Below are positions 53,531-64,000 of a stretch of 64,000 nucleotides of DNA, piece after piece. Source of the stretch: Phytophthora hibernalis (lineage: Eukaryota; Oomycota; Peronosporomycetes; Peronosporales; Peronosporaceae); the NCBI GenBank assembly GCA_012656075.1, contig JAAKBF010000024.1, forward strand, positions 434,001 through 498,000. The letters are read 5' to 3'. The notes beneath the pieces are model-generated. The model had not been told where the DNA came from. It did not search any database and saw only the letters and a list, made by a program, of their open reading frames with translations. The first letter of the stretch is position 1; every line of letters begins with the position of its first letter. The position numbers and the translations under genes were made by a program.

Positions 53531-54139
53531 GTGATCTCGTATTTTATTCGAGCGCATATTGCTAGCAACACCTCGACCTTCAATTTCGACTGTCAGCTAT
53601 TTGGGCTAATTCTATCCTCCTACAAGCGAAAACAATGCAGCATGGAGGCGACGTACGAGGCAATCTGTGGTGTTACCGCACGATTTCCGTACGAGAAGTA
53701 CCGAATCGTCTTAGTACCTGTGTGTATGAATCACCACTGGAGTTTCGTCGTAATGCAGAACCTAGTTCTGGCCATTCCGAACGTAAAACCCTACATGTTA
53801 CAAATCGATTCAAAGTACCATTCCACCCAATAGATCAAGGACATTCTGGGTGGGTACTTCAAGAAAGAGGCGGCAAAGAAGTACGGCAAAAGAACCGTGG
53901 CGTATGCGACCAAGCGGGTCCAAATCTCTCCACCACAGCGCAACGGCAACGACTGCGGTGTCTTCATGTTGTACTTCATGCGAGAGGTGAACCGAGTGCT
54001 CCTTCATGACCCAAATCTTCTGCTTCTTCTCAACATCGGCAACACGTGCAGCATATCTAACAAGATTAAGTTTAACTGCAACATCGTGCGAATGCAGTTC
54101 GTGAAACACTTTTACAACGACCAAGCTCAGCAGTCCTAG
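53531..54139 (+). pseudogene. Ulp1/SENP-like (C48) cysteine protease with one nonsense codon
   Basis: One frame runs from 53531 to the stop at 54139, interrupted only by TAG at 53831-53833. The C48 catalytic residues are visible: H in CMNHHWSFVVM, D in YMLQIDSKYHST and C in RNGNDCGVFMLYFMRE, with N in place of the usual Q region just before. These proteases cleave SUMO or ubiquitin-like proteins. In oomycetes and plants such domains are often carried by transposons. The N-terminal part is missing or lies beyond the Gypsy fragment. The single stop suggests recent inactivation. Confidence 0.65.
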
Positions 54140-54175
54140 GTAACCAGTTTCACAATACATACAAACAAACACATA

Positions 54176-54270
54176 TTACAAGAAAAACATTATTAAGACC
54201 AATGGTCATACATGTTTATTTGAAAAACTTTACAAGAAAAACAAATTATTAATAGCAATGATCATACACG
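54176..54270. repeat. Imperfect tandem repeat, two copies, about 54 bp period
   Basis: TTACAAGAAAAACATTATTA...ATGGTCATACATG (54176-54214) is repeated with changes at 54230-54270. Confidence 0.7.
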
Positions 54271-54315
54271 TCCACATGCGCCGCGAGGCCTACGTCCACA
54301 TCCATCACACCGGTG

Positions 54316-54489
54316 CTGTCATCCTCTGCAGCGTACAGCCGCCGCAGTCCTCCGCGGTCATCAGTGGCGTACAGCTGCCGCAGTCTTTCGCGGGCTTCGC
54401 TATCGTATGCAACCACTGCGCCGCCTCATCCGTTACGCCACCGCTGTCACCCTCTGCAGCGTACAGCCGCCGCAGTCGTCCGCGGCCAT
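54316..54489. repeat. Direct repeat of about 46 bp, 128 bp apart
   Basis: CTGTCATCCTCTGCAGCGTA... at 54316-54361 recurs at 54444-54489 with few changes. The stretch around it (54300-54700) is built from related GCCGCCGCAGTC-type units. Confidence 0.75.
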
Positions 54490-55209
54490 CATACCACAGC
54501 AGCCACCGATCCGCAGTGACCTGTACGCCACCGCAGCCATCACACCGCTGCTGCCGTTAGAAGCCACCGATATGCTGCTGTCGTTCGCAACCACCGCGCT
54601 GCCGCAGTCCATCGCCATCAATCAGCCGCGGTCATCGCTGTCGTCCGCAGATCACTGGCGTACCGCGCCGCCGCGAACATCTCTTCAGCAGCACTGTCGA
54701 CTTCACATCGCTGGCGTCCTCTGTGCCATCACGCCGATTGTGGTGTGTGTGTACGTACACACTGTGGTGTACAGCCAGTGAGCTTTTACTTTATTTTGAC
54801 CAATCAGGGCTCGAGGTGTACCATATTTTTGGTACAGGTCCGATAAAGTCCTTGGTTCGATATTTTATGGTATGGAGCCGTATCATTTTACGGGGAAACA
54901 GTAATCGATTTTGTATTTTTATAAAACCATACCGTAATAAAAAACTGGCCCCTGCGTACATTTCAGCAATCATGCGGTTACCGCTAGCTTTTGACAGGTA
55001 ACTCGCGCATACTCTCGTTCTCAAACAAGCAACGTATCGCGATTTCCGTACCCAGCCATCTGATTCCAGCCATAGTACCAATAATATGTGGCTAATAAGG
55101 CGAGTTGGTACGAGTACTGTCGCGAGTTTTCTGGAAGCCACTGGACCTTCCCTGATGCAATAGATGGCCTTGACCGTGTCAATCCAGCGAAAGTTCGAGA
55201 ACGGTTCCA

Positions 55210-56200
55210 TCCCACATGGAGGATCTTCAAACTCCTCCCAGACGTCGTACGCCATCAACGGTCCACGACGAAGGCAAACGACAAGAAAAAAGCAGTGAAT
55301 CAAGGTGTTTTGTCCGGCACACACGAGGTAGCAGCCACGCGACATCTCCTTACGACGAACAAACGCAACGAGGTCAGCGAGCGAGTTCAGGAGCCCACTT
55401 GTTGCGTCTTGTACAAGACGGAGTAGTCGCGGGTACACATTCACGCTCGAGGAACTTGAAGAACTCGGCCATGTCCTCGTGCCTGACACCGTACGTCATC
55501 TCGCGTTTGTACTCCTTCTCGAAGCTTCTCGAAGGGCTCCCAATGATCTTCCGTGATAAGTGATACGTCGCCGAGGTGGTCGCAAGCAGCATGAAGAGCT
55601 TCCATGAAGCAACGACCGGAAACAGAAGCGCTTGCACCACCAAAGTTATTGTCCGAGTAGCGACAGAAGGCAGCGACCCACTGATCAACTTGATTTTTCA
55701 GACCGGGGTACTCACCAAGCTGCTCCCCATACCCATGAAAGCTGAAGTGGACGGGTGTCCCAATTGACCAAGTAAGATCGATTCGGTGGCTCACCATGTC
55801 GATCCATGAAGTACGCGAAGCCGTACACGCGCCAAGGATCCCATGGTTCATTGGGGCCAAAGTAGTCTCGGTGCCGGTTGCCAGGGTGACGAGCTAGATG
55901 CTGAGGTAGCGGCTCAGTATGGAAGACAGAAAGCTGCGTCTCGGGTGGTGACGAAGGGTCGTAATCGACAGGAACAACATCTGCAGCAGCAGCATTATCA
56001 ACTGAATCAGGGGTAGTAAACGAAGGTGGTTCCAAGCGAAGATCGCGAAGCATACGCGCCGGCTCGTCAACGGGGCTGGCTGAAAGAAAAGATGGCGACG
56101 GAGGCTGTTTGAAGAATTTTGGTGAAATCGACACCTCGGTACGTAAACGATATGGTACATATTTGAGCTGGTTACGTCGACTAACAGTTACGGATGATCT
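55210..56200 (-). pseudogene. Unrecognised repetitive protein
   Basis: Overlapping minus-strand frames give one plausible protein in order: a proline/serine-rich head (SPKFFKQPPSPSFLSASPVD), then ARHPGNRHRDYFGPNEPWDP and VYGFAYFMDRHGEPPNRSYL, HFSFHGYGEQLGEYPGLKNQ, VAAFCRYSDNNFGGASASVS with GRCFMEALHAACDHLGD, then EDMAEFFKFLERECVPATTP. At least three slips separate the pieces. The GRCFMEAL...DHLGD part recurs in my memory of oomycete transposon ORFs, but I cannot name the family. It abuts the decayed Copia. Confidence 0.35.
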
Positions 56201-58518
56201 GTGGATTGTTGATACAGGAGCTGGATTTGGAATAAGTCCAGACAAAGGCTTGTTCAAGTCGCTACACAAAGGTTCGAGCCATAGGTTTGAGTATGGTAAC
56301 GGTAGCATATCAGAAACCTCTAAATAAAGCTGTCCTTTCTTATTGATTTCTTCAATAAGAAAGGACAGCTTTATTTGCTGCTGTGCAAAAGGGGGCGGTG
56401 TATTATCTGCCCTCTTCCAGGTAGATTAAGGTGCAAACCGTAAGCAAGAGCTTTACAAAAACACAGAAAATTGCTTTGATGCAAAAGTGGCATCTTAGAC
56501 TAGGCCATGTTCACAGGGCCAGACTATTAGCAATATTCTCTCATAAGTTAGTTGAAAGAATTCCTCATATACCTCAGAATGAGCTAACAGATATTCCATT
56601 CTTCTGTGCGACTTGCGAAGTTGCAAACTCGACACGTATGCCATATAGAAATGAAATAGGTACACGGTCTAAACAGCCATTGCACACTTTGCACATGGAC
56701 TCTATGGGAAAGATGAAAGTAGACAATAACTATGGTGGATATGGTTATCAGTACACGTTAGCAATTGTGGACGATGCAACGTCGTACAAGTGGAAATTTG
56801 TGATGAGGTCTACAAAAGAAGTTTACAGTCATGTGGTTAATGTCATACTGTTACTACAAAAACAGCATCACTATGAAATAAAGAGGATAAGAAGTGATGG
56901 CGGTACATAATTTTCAATCCGAAAATGAGGACATTTCTAAAGTCAAATCAAAAGGTATCAGTTTTGAGAAATCAAATGTAGAATATCAAGAAGAGAATGG
57001 GAGCGCGGAGCGCTGCCATCAGACATTAATGAGACAAGTTAGAAGTTCACTTCTAACAGCGGCTATGCCAGCACACTGGTGGTCAGAGGCAAAAAAACTA
57101 CGCCGTTGAAGTGTCAAATAGAATTCCAACTTCTAGACTTGGGAACGCTTCGCCCTACGATGCATTACATGGTAAAAATCCGGATGGCAATATACTTCAA
57201 ATATGGGAAGTGTATGTTATGCTCATATCCCAAATACTAAGAGAAAAGACTAGAAATTGAGCTCAAGAGGTTTAGAATGCAAGTTCCTCGGTCTTGCAAA
57301 CGATTATAAGGGCTACAGATTGCTAGATACTGTCAACAATGTAATATTGGTAGCTCGAAGTGTTAAGTTTGATACAGTTGATCAGTCGGCTTGGCCAGGT
57401 TGTTTCCAAAGAGGAACCATGCGCTAACCTCTAAAGAAAAGACAGATATTAGAGCGTGCATTAGTGGCAAAGATAACCCGTCTAAAGACCCGCCAACTCC
57501 AAGGGTGGGGGCCGTGGGAGCTGATGTCACTTAGTGTAACAGTCGGATGTTAGTCATAGTGACGAGTCGTCTTCTCAGATTGCAGCAAGGTCAACTTCTA
57601 CCGAAATGTTAATAGACACACAAAAGGATATTAGCTGTGTGGAACACGACGATAAGCCACGTGCATTGCGTAAGAGGCGACGAAGCCCAAGACTAAGTGG
57701 ATATGAAGTAACAATAAACCCAATTTTAGAGGTCAAAGTAAGCAGAACTCGTATACCAATACCGAAATCACTAAAGGTGGCATTAGTAGGACCATACCGT
57801 GAATCATGGCTCGGTGCATTAGAAATTGAGTATTAGGCGCTCTTAGAAAATAAGACTTGGAAGATGGTTGATCTACCCAAAGGACGCAAGGCTTTAGGCT
57901 GTCATTGGGTTTTAGATGTAAAACATCATGCAGATGGGTCTGTTGAGCGATTTTAAGCGCGACTAGTGATTTAGGGTTATGGGAGCTGCACAGAGAGTAC
58001 TTAAGTATCTGAAATGAACATCGATGTATGGGTTAGTATATGAAGGAACTAACAAAAATATTTTATGAGCTATACACAGATGCGAGCATCGCAAATGCTA
58101 CTGAAGACCGTAAATCAGTTACAGGTTACGTGTCAATACTCGCTGATGAATGTGTCTATTGGAAGAGTTGTAGACAAGATATGGTCAGTTTGCACACAGA
58201 TCAGGCTGAACTAGTTTCCGTAAGTGAGGGCGTTAAGGAAAGCGAATGGTTATGGCTGCTCTTAAAGGAACTAGGATGCAACAAAAACAGCCAATTTATT
58301 GTTGGTGCGACAATACAGCAGCAATAAGTATAGTTAAGAATCCTGCTAGTCATTCGTCGACTAAGCATATAGAGACGAGATACTTATATGCCCGTGAAGC
58401 ATATGAAAGAGATCGTATCGACATTACGTACTGTAATATCAAAGATATGGTTGCAGATGCACTGACAAAGGCACTGCCCCAAGTACAATTCTGCAAGCTA
58501 CGAGAGCTTATGGGGTGA
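56160..58518 (+). mobile_element. Decayed AT-rich Copia element with internal deletion
   Basis: Protease DLWIVDTGAGFGISPDK is at about 56198. GAG-pre-integrase (MQKWHLRLGHVHRARLLAIF) and integrase (HTLHMDSMGKMK, AIVDDATSYKWKF, IKRIRSDGGT, ENGSAERCHQTLMRQVR) are at 56431-57110. The start of reverse transcriptase (ALLENKTWKMVDLPKGRKAL, GCHWVLDVKHHADGSVERF) is at 57836-57960. The catalytic reverse transcriptase core is missing: sequence jumps at about 57975 to RVLKYLK, then RNase H (YTDASIANATEDRKSVTGY, YCWCDNTAAISIVKNPAS, HIETRYLYAREAYERD) to 58518. Many stops are present. Base and codon use is much more AT-rich than in the young Copia at 15-20 kb. No LTRs were found. Confidence 0.78.
56322..56376. 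repeat. Perfect inverted repeat, 25 bp arms, inside the decayed Copia
   Basis: The left arm 56322-56346 and right arm 56352-56376 are exact complements with the 5-base loop TTTCT. The hairpin falls between the protease and GAG-pre-integrase coding parts and ends the upstream frame (stop at 56325-56327). Confidence 0.92.
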
Positions 58519-60920
58519 GAAATCTTGAAGCCAACAACTGCAAAGTAAATACGCAGGCAAGCTAAGTCTCACAACCCCTCCTCTTCGTAGACGACGTCGA
58601 TAACGTGGCACTTCAAATAGGGTTAATAAACTGACTTAACACTTTCATTTGATTTGTAAGAGTTGCCCATCATAAGATAAGTTTAGGTAGAATAAGACCG
58701 TCAGACAAGAGCTACGTTTTGCAGCCCCGATGGAAGTTATGCGAATAAGTCAACCAGTTTCTAGGACTGCATTGATAAGAGATCACTACGTAAAACGTAT
58801 CGACCACTTTTTGATGAGTACAGCTACAGGTGACATGAGTGTCGATTAAATGTGTCAAAATAGGTCAAAAGGGTATGCCATTATAGTTTTTGCAGCCCCA
58901 GCTCTCCATGCATGATTATGCTGGTGTTAAGCTAACTATATGTTCATAAAACGTTTGCAAAGAGATCTTATAGAGTAGATTTTGCTAGTTCGAAGCAAGT
59001 ATCGCTTGAGCGTATCGGTTGTGCGTCTCTTTTGTGGGAGTGTTGTAGTTAAGGTTAAGTGCCAACTTTTGGTAAACAAATCTGGTTTCTTATCTTAGTT
59101 AGAAACAGATGCCTATTGGTTAAAACTTGGTATACTGTAAGTATACCGAGATTAAGAGATGTTATTGAGTGGCAACCAAGGCCAACAAAGGAAACGAGAA
59201 CCCAACCGGATGAAGAGCTGGGGACGACACTCACTTTTGAATTTACCGCTCCGTCTGACGGTTATTCATACATACAACTTCGGCCAAGACAACAATACGT
59301 ATTTCGTCGACCTGACGGTGGCGCTTGCAGACCTATCAAGCTCCAACCGGGTGAATACACCACCAGCCAGCGCAAGACGAATCGCCCCATAGTCGCTCTA
59401 GAGCAACACCCGCTGCGCCGTGCACGTCCAATCGAGAAATGAGCGCTAAGTTCGTTTCTCGATTCAGATAAGTTCAGAGGATTGAATCCATCTGTTATGA
59501 GCTCGACGAATGGCCGCGAGGACGAAACGACGCAGTCCTCTTTTGGGACGGGGTGAGTGTATCCGATTGTACAGGGCCTAGACTACAGTAGGCATTGCAG
59601 TACAGTTAAAAACATAATAGTATATAGGGTAGCTGTGGAAGGTTCTAGAACAAAGCTTCCATCTGTCTGAACAGCGGGGGCGGTCACTCTTGGTTTTGTC
59701 CCGCCATTACCATACCTTCCTCATACTGGTAGCACTTGTTGGAGAAATCGGGGCTTTTGGGGAGGGCGGTCACAACAAAGAGTGAACCGACCCCGCAGTT
59801 TGGGCGGATGGAGCCACGTGGCTCCACAGCTGCCGTACATCAGCATATATTAGTTTCAATATACTATACTATTTCTAAGTAATACTATATGTGCATACTA
59901 TTGGCTATAATAGTAACCAATCCTGTTACACTCACCCACCTTCTAATGACGTGACTCTTCTCCAAATCGAGGTTCGCTCTGGTCTTGACAGACATGTCCT
60001 TGACCACCGTGCTCGACGTCGACCTTGAGCTCCTTGCCCTTACACCACTCTGAGACCCACTCCAATCTTCTTTCTCGGAGAATCCACTCCGCACCTTGCC
60101 GCAGCAAGGCTGGATTTAGGTCGCTCGCAAGCTGACCACGACGACGCATCGTCTACGGGTTTCACGCTTTCTCCCTCAATACGAGACCCGTGTACCGCAG
60201 GACACACCCGTACCCCCTCGAGGACCACCGACTGCTTTCCCCAGTTCGCCGCGAGACGGCATACCCGTTTCCGGCGCGGCACGTTCAACAGGAAGATGCC
60301 TTTTCGCCAGGAAGCCTTTTGCTGCAACAGATCTCCCAACCCGATACCCTTAACCTGGGCACCTTCCTCGTACCGCCGCGCAGCTTCTTGAACAGTCTTC
60401 TGGCGTGGCTACACACACGCACAACACAACATCACGTCGCATGTAGCTCGTACACGACAGGTGCTTACAACAGGCCGAACACGGCAGGCGCTCACCACAG
60501 GTCGCTCTCCACAAATCCCGCTCAAACCGGCCGCTCTCCGCACGTGCACACTCAACGGCCACGCAATCTTGTTCAATAACACCGACTGGAATTGAACCAC
60601 GCGTGACCCAAGCACACGTAGCAATGAAAAGCGAAGTGAAAAAGACAGGGAGAGTATCGCTGCTCCCGACAAGTAACTTGCCTGTTTTCCACCCCTGGTG
60701 GGAGGATCACTCTGCTCGTCCGTGTTGTCCTGTCGGGGAGTCATATGTGCAGCTGCAGGAAAGAATGAAAATGACCAGGAAACGCCCGTAAGCTGGCGGC
60801 ATTCGGGGTTTAAATCAAAACGTGTGACATCATGCAATGACGTCATACTCATGTGACATCGGTTGTATTTTGCATACAAACACTAGTAACTTGCCTGTTT
60901 TCCGCCTCTTCTCTCGACGC
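58519..60920. other. Repeat-rich DNA, no supported gene
   Basis: A plus-strand frame at 59059-59442 (LGTTLTFEFTAPSDGYSYIQ) and minus-strand frames at 59943-60149 and 60409-60879 show no recognisable family. An imperfect foldback of about 128 bp lies at 59671-59798 (GCGGGGGCGGTCACTCTTGG against its complement on the right). 60430-60550 has GGTCGCTCTCC/CAGGTGCTTAC-type near repeats. Retroelement remnants are likely. Confidence 0.4.
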
Positions 60921-61041
60921 TTTTGTATCCGCTCACTGTTTTTATTGTAAAGTTCGCGAAATTGGGTAAATCGTCTGTTTTTACGCCAACGCAATACCCA
61001 ATTTTGCAGGCTTTACAAAAATCGAGTGAACGGATATAAAA
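60921..61041. repeat. Imperfect foldback with about 48 bp arms
   Basis: TTTTGTATCCGCTCACTG... (60921-60968) is mirrored by ...CGAGTGAACGGATATAAAA (60995-61041). The inner ends ATTGGGTA and TACCCAAT are exact. It lies directly upstream of the nuclease-like fragment and could be a small inverted-repeat element. Confidence 0.7.
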
Positions 61042-61109
61042 CCAGAGAGAGAAGAGCACCTGACACTACACCTGCGGGCTGGACCGTCGCCTACTTCCAC
61101 GACGGCACC

Positions 61110-61935
61110 CTTGACTCCATAACTGTCCGCCCGACGGCGTTTGTCACGGATGAGCGCGCAACATTGTCGCGCGTGCTAAATCTCACGCTGAAGCTGACGA
61201 ATGTCTTGCTGCTCACGAAAACGCGGCTGGTGTGTGGCCGACACAGGAGGAGGCCAGTTGTGCACCAGAAAATGAGCTCAAATATCTTCTGTCGGTGGGA
61301 GTGCAGCTGGAAGACCTACCGGGTGTGGACGCCGTGCAGCTTCTTGTGGAGACCAATCAACCCCCAATCAAGAGGCAGCGTTGATACTCCACTGCGACAC
61401 CTGAAATGCTCGCCCCTCCCATCTTGGACATCTTCACGGTCGCTGCAGAAGCTATTGACGAAGGATACGAGAGCACCGCGGCGACCGTGGTGAAAAAACT
61501 CAACTCAACGCTGGATAAGTGCCTGGGAAGCGAAAGGTAACGTCACAGTCGGTCGCCTATTAAGCATGTAACAAGGCCTTCATGAAGGAAATATGCATTG
61601 ACCTGAAAAGGACCGGTTCGACCAGGACGTTTTGGAAATTGCAGCAAAGTACATGGAACGCCAGTACACGAACCTGGTCGCGGCATGCAAGGAGCCTTGG
61701 CTACAGAATGAGTCCATGCGGAGCATGTGTATCGACTCGATATTGGCGACATGTGTGGCAGCTGTAAAAGAAGAGGATGCGAGCAAGGCGGAGTTACTGC
61801 TTCACACCGACCGCAAGATCAACCATGCTGCGGTTGATGGACATGGTAAGGCGGACTATTTGGTCACTTTGGGGAAGATAATGGTGATCATTATAGAAGC
61901 AAAGAAGTGCGATATGGAACTGGGCTCCGTCTAAA
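61110..61935 (+). pseudogene. PD-(D/E)XK nuclease-like protein fragment, possibly a CRN-type C-terminal domain
   Basis: First piece: ARAKSHAEADECLAAHENAA, YLLSVGVQLEDLPGVDAVQL, then a TGA near 61381 and ILDIFTVAAEAIDEGYESTA with VVKKLNSTLDKCLG. A likely intron (GTAACG at about 61537 to GAAAAG at about 61610) leads to a second piece: FDQDVLEIAAKYMERQYTNL, then SMCIDSILATCVAAVKEEDA and GHGKADYLVTLGKIMVI with IIEAKKCDMELG, ending near 61935. The D...(V/I)IEAKK arrangement is that of restriction-endonuclease-like folds. Crinkler (CRN) effectors of oomycetes carry such C-terminal domains, but no LxLFLAK head is seen here. The plus-strand ORF continues in another frame to about 62206. Confidence 0.45.
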
Positions 61936-62209
61936 CTTCGCCGCAATGGAAGTAGCGCGCTTGTTGAATGTGTTGTCAGGTGCAACAACAAGAGGAGATC
62001 AAGGCAATGCAGACCAAGCAGCTCGAGGAAGCTACCTCAGCCACGACGGACACAGAGAGTGACGAGACCAAGCTGTGTTACAGCTGGCACGATAATCAAG
62101 GAATCTGCACCGACTTTCAAAAATACGAGGCACATGGTGTGCCAAACGCCGGAAACAACGAACGAAGGCCCCAACAAGTTACCAAGCGATATGGTGCCTA
62201 TCATTAACC

Positions 62210-64000
62210 GAGTTTATAGCATGCTAAATATTTTGTGAATAATTACGTTTCCTTCATGTTTCCTTCCTTGCTAAGAAATACTCTAGTACTTTAGTAGTAG
62301 TAAACGCACATTAAAATAAAACAATGTTCGAGCGCTCCCGTTTTTATAAAAGCAGGTCTCTTGCAAGTGACACCGTCGAAACTAAAGCAGGCGGTGGGAA
62401 AGAGACCTGCCCGCTTCTAGCAATGGCCATCGTGGTGACAAGCTTCTTCGTGGTCGAGCTCACCTCAGTACCGTGCGACGGGGCTCTCTGCTCGTTTGCC
62501 TAGATATCGTTGAGCCACGTCGCGTCGCTGCCCACATTGGATGTCTGGTCTTCACTGAGCTGACGGAACACGAACGCCGCTGCATGTAGTTGCTTCCTTT
62601 GTTCCTTGCTGGTGAGTGCGTGTGCGGTGTAAGCAGTTTATGAGCTGTATGTGTGTCTTGTGTGGTGTATGTATGACTGCAAATGAATGCTGGAATCTCT
62701 CTCTGTTTTACGCGTGGCCTACGACGGTGAGTATGCTGTATATGCTAGAAGGTGCTACATCCGCGCTAACTCCAATGGAGAGCTAGTACTTGTGCGCCAT
62801 TGCAATGTACCTTATCTACGGCCGTTATTGTAGCTATTCATGTGTATTCCAAGTGCTAGCTTTTGCTGCGTACAATGAAGGTGTTGTCGCTCCTCCGTTC
62901 TACGACCGTCACAAAAGAAGTAGTCATCCAATCACTTATCCTCGCGCATAATGTGGGTGTTCTCAGCGGCGGAGCATTCGCCTTTCTTCCAAAACATGGC
63001 TAACCTCCTGTGTGTCGACCAGAGACGCTCGTACTGCGACTTGTCCCAGACGCATGTCCGGCGAGGTGGTGGCTACTTCACGTACGAAACTTGGCACCAT
63101 ATGCGTGGTGCTGTATTGCGGGCGTGATACAAGGAAAAAAGCGACGCATGGAAGCGATCACCCTTCGCGTCCTATACCTCATTCCCGTTCGCCCCATTCC
63201 TAATCCATTCCTGCACAGGTTTCTCCGGCGTGTAGCTGGTGCTGCTGCTCCTCCAAACAGGGAAGGTCGTCATCTTCGACTGCTAGCGATAACCTACAGT
63301 AGCCACTCAACCTTTAAACCCCACCGCGGCCTTGGTCATGGTCGTCTGCCTCCGCAGCTACATCCGTCTATCTTGCTCTTCTTGCTGCTTCTTCTTCAAA
63401 ATACGAAGTGAGGTGGGGGAAGTGGCTTCGGGCCTGCAGACCAACGGAGAAGAGGAGGCTTTAGTAGAAGCGAGTAGATTGAGTTGTAATTGAGAGTTTA
63501 ACACGTCGGGCTAGACCGGAGTTCTGGTCTCCAGTCAGGCTAGTGATACAATGGTTTGTGAGGTGCACATCGCACCTTCCAATAGCCTCTCTGGCGATAG
63601 CTCCTCACTTCGCAACCAACCACCTGTTCCAAGTTTGTCGCGGCCGTGCTGTCCAGCAGTTCCATGCTTGCAACTTCTCCGCAGCATCCCGCATAGCCGT
63701 CGTACTGTCCCGCAGTTCTATGCGTGCAAGTTCTCAGCAGCATCCTGATATCAGTGGGAGCTAAATCAGCAGCAACAGCATCCCAAACGCATGAAGCGAT
63801 AAAACGCATAACCAGAGTCCCACAAGGTTGACAATTACTACACTTAAATGGGAGCCAGTGACTAAAATTGAGCGAGCCCAGGTTGTGGAATGACAAGCTC
63901 ACTAAGAGATCAGCGCCGGCGTCAACATGACCAGTAAGAAGAACATGCGAGTAAGGCGAATACAAAGTATGTTCATTCTGGTTTGATGTGTTATACAATT
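62210..64000. other. No supported gene at the right end
   Basis: A short minus-strand exon-like piece ends at about 62502 (KEQRKQLHAAAFVFRQLSED to TWLNDI and stop, preceded by a CACCAG acceptor at about 62609), but no further exons were found. Long frames at 63010-63411 plus and 63540-63998 minus have no family resemblance. Confidence 0.35.
63645..63747. repeat. Tandem duplication, 56 bp period
   Basis: CGTGCTGTCCAGCAGTTCCA... (63645-63690) recurs as CGTACTGTCCCGCAGTTCTA... (63701-63747), both ending GCAGCATCC-like. Confidence 0.75.

Noticed and set aside
63010..63411. 133-residue plus-strand open frame
   Set aside because: Composition is that of random GC-rich DNA, ending in a CTTCTTGCTGCTTC run; no motif or splice structure.
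1..64000. CRISPR arrays, bacterial operons or Shine-Dalgarno sites
   Set aside because: The introns, gene families and LTR elements are those of a eukaryotic nuclear genome, and no regularly spaced repeat array is present.

Overview
The window looks like nuclear DNA of an oomycete, most likely Phytophthora or a close relative. Three things point there. The introns are short (about 55-115 bp, with a few longer), with GTRNGT donors and YAG acceptors. The gene families are oomycete-like: SWEET transporters, an M96 mating-specific protein, a degenerate HAD-like family, an RXLR-like open frame, and a kinase combining PH, ankyrin and AGC domains. The DNA alternates between compact gene islands and stretches that are almost entirely transposon. 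No species can be named from the sequence alone.

Positions 1-12.8 kb are a gene island. On the left are tightly packed genes in divergent pairs: an NSUN6-type RNA m5C methyltransferase (minus, cut by the window edge) opposite a HAD-like protein; the MYG1 exonuclease opposite a trihelix/Myb-like DNA-binding protein; an acidic protein opposite an N6AMT1/HEMK2-type methyltransferase. Next come two paralogous SWEET sugar transporters in opposite orientation, flanking a large PH-ankyrin-AGC kinase gene. Positions 14.4-22.1 kb hold a nest: ankyrin-repeat coding fragments flank a hAT transposase, which is itself split by a complete 4.8 kb Copia element with near-identical LTRs and a 5 bp target duplication. 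Positions 22.4-28.2 kb are a second, smaller gene island: an aldo-keto reductase, divergent ribosomal protein genes eL14 and uL18, and an M96-family gene.

From 28.6 kb to the right end almost everything is mobile or decayed. A PIF/Harbinger element (28887-31813) has terminal repeats, a transposase and an oppositely oriented Myb-like second ORF; it sits at the start of an RXLR-effector-like frame. A large Ty3/Gypsy element on the minus strand (pol 38.7-45.1 kb) carries two RNase H domains and a long gene on the opposite strand beyond pol. Further right are a SET-domain fragment, a Gypsy gag-protease fragment, a Ulp1-like cysteine protease, a decayed AT-rich Copia and a fragment with a PD-(D/E)XK-type nuclease motif.

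A property of the whole sequence affects its annotation. Many conserved genes are broken by single missing bases, mostly in short homopolymers, and every break can be bridged by keeping the family alignment. The two LTRs of the young Copia differ by two such indels and nothing else that I could see. This pattern suggests base-calling errors rather than mass gene death, so most of the frameshifted genes below are annotated as genes. Exon coordinates were read by eye from splice signals, reading frame and family conservation.
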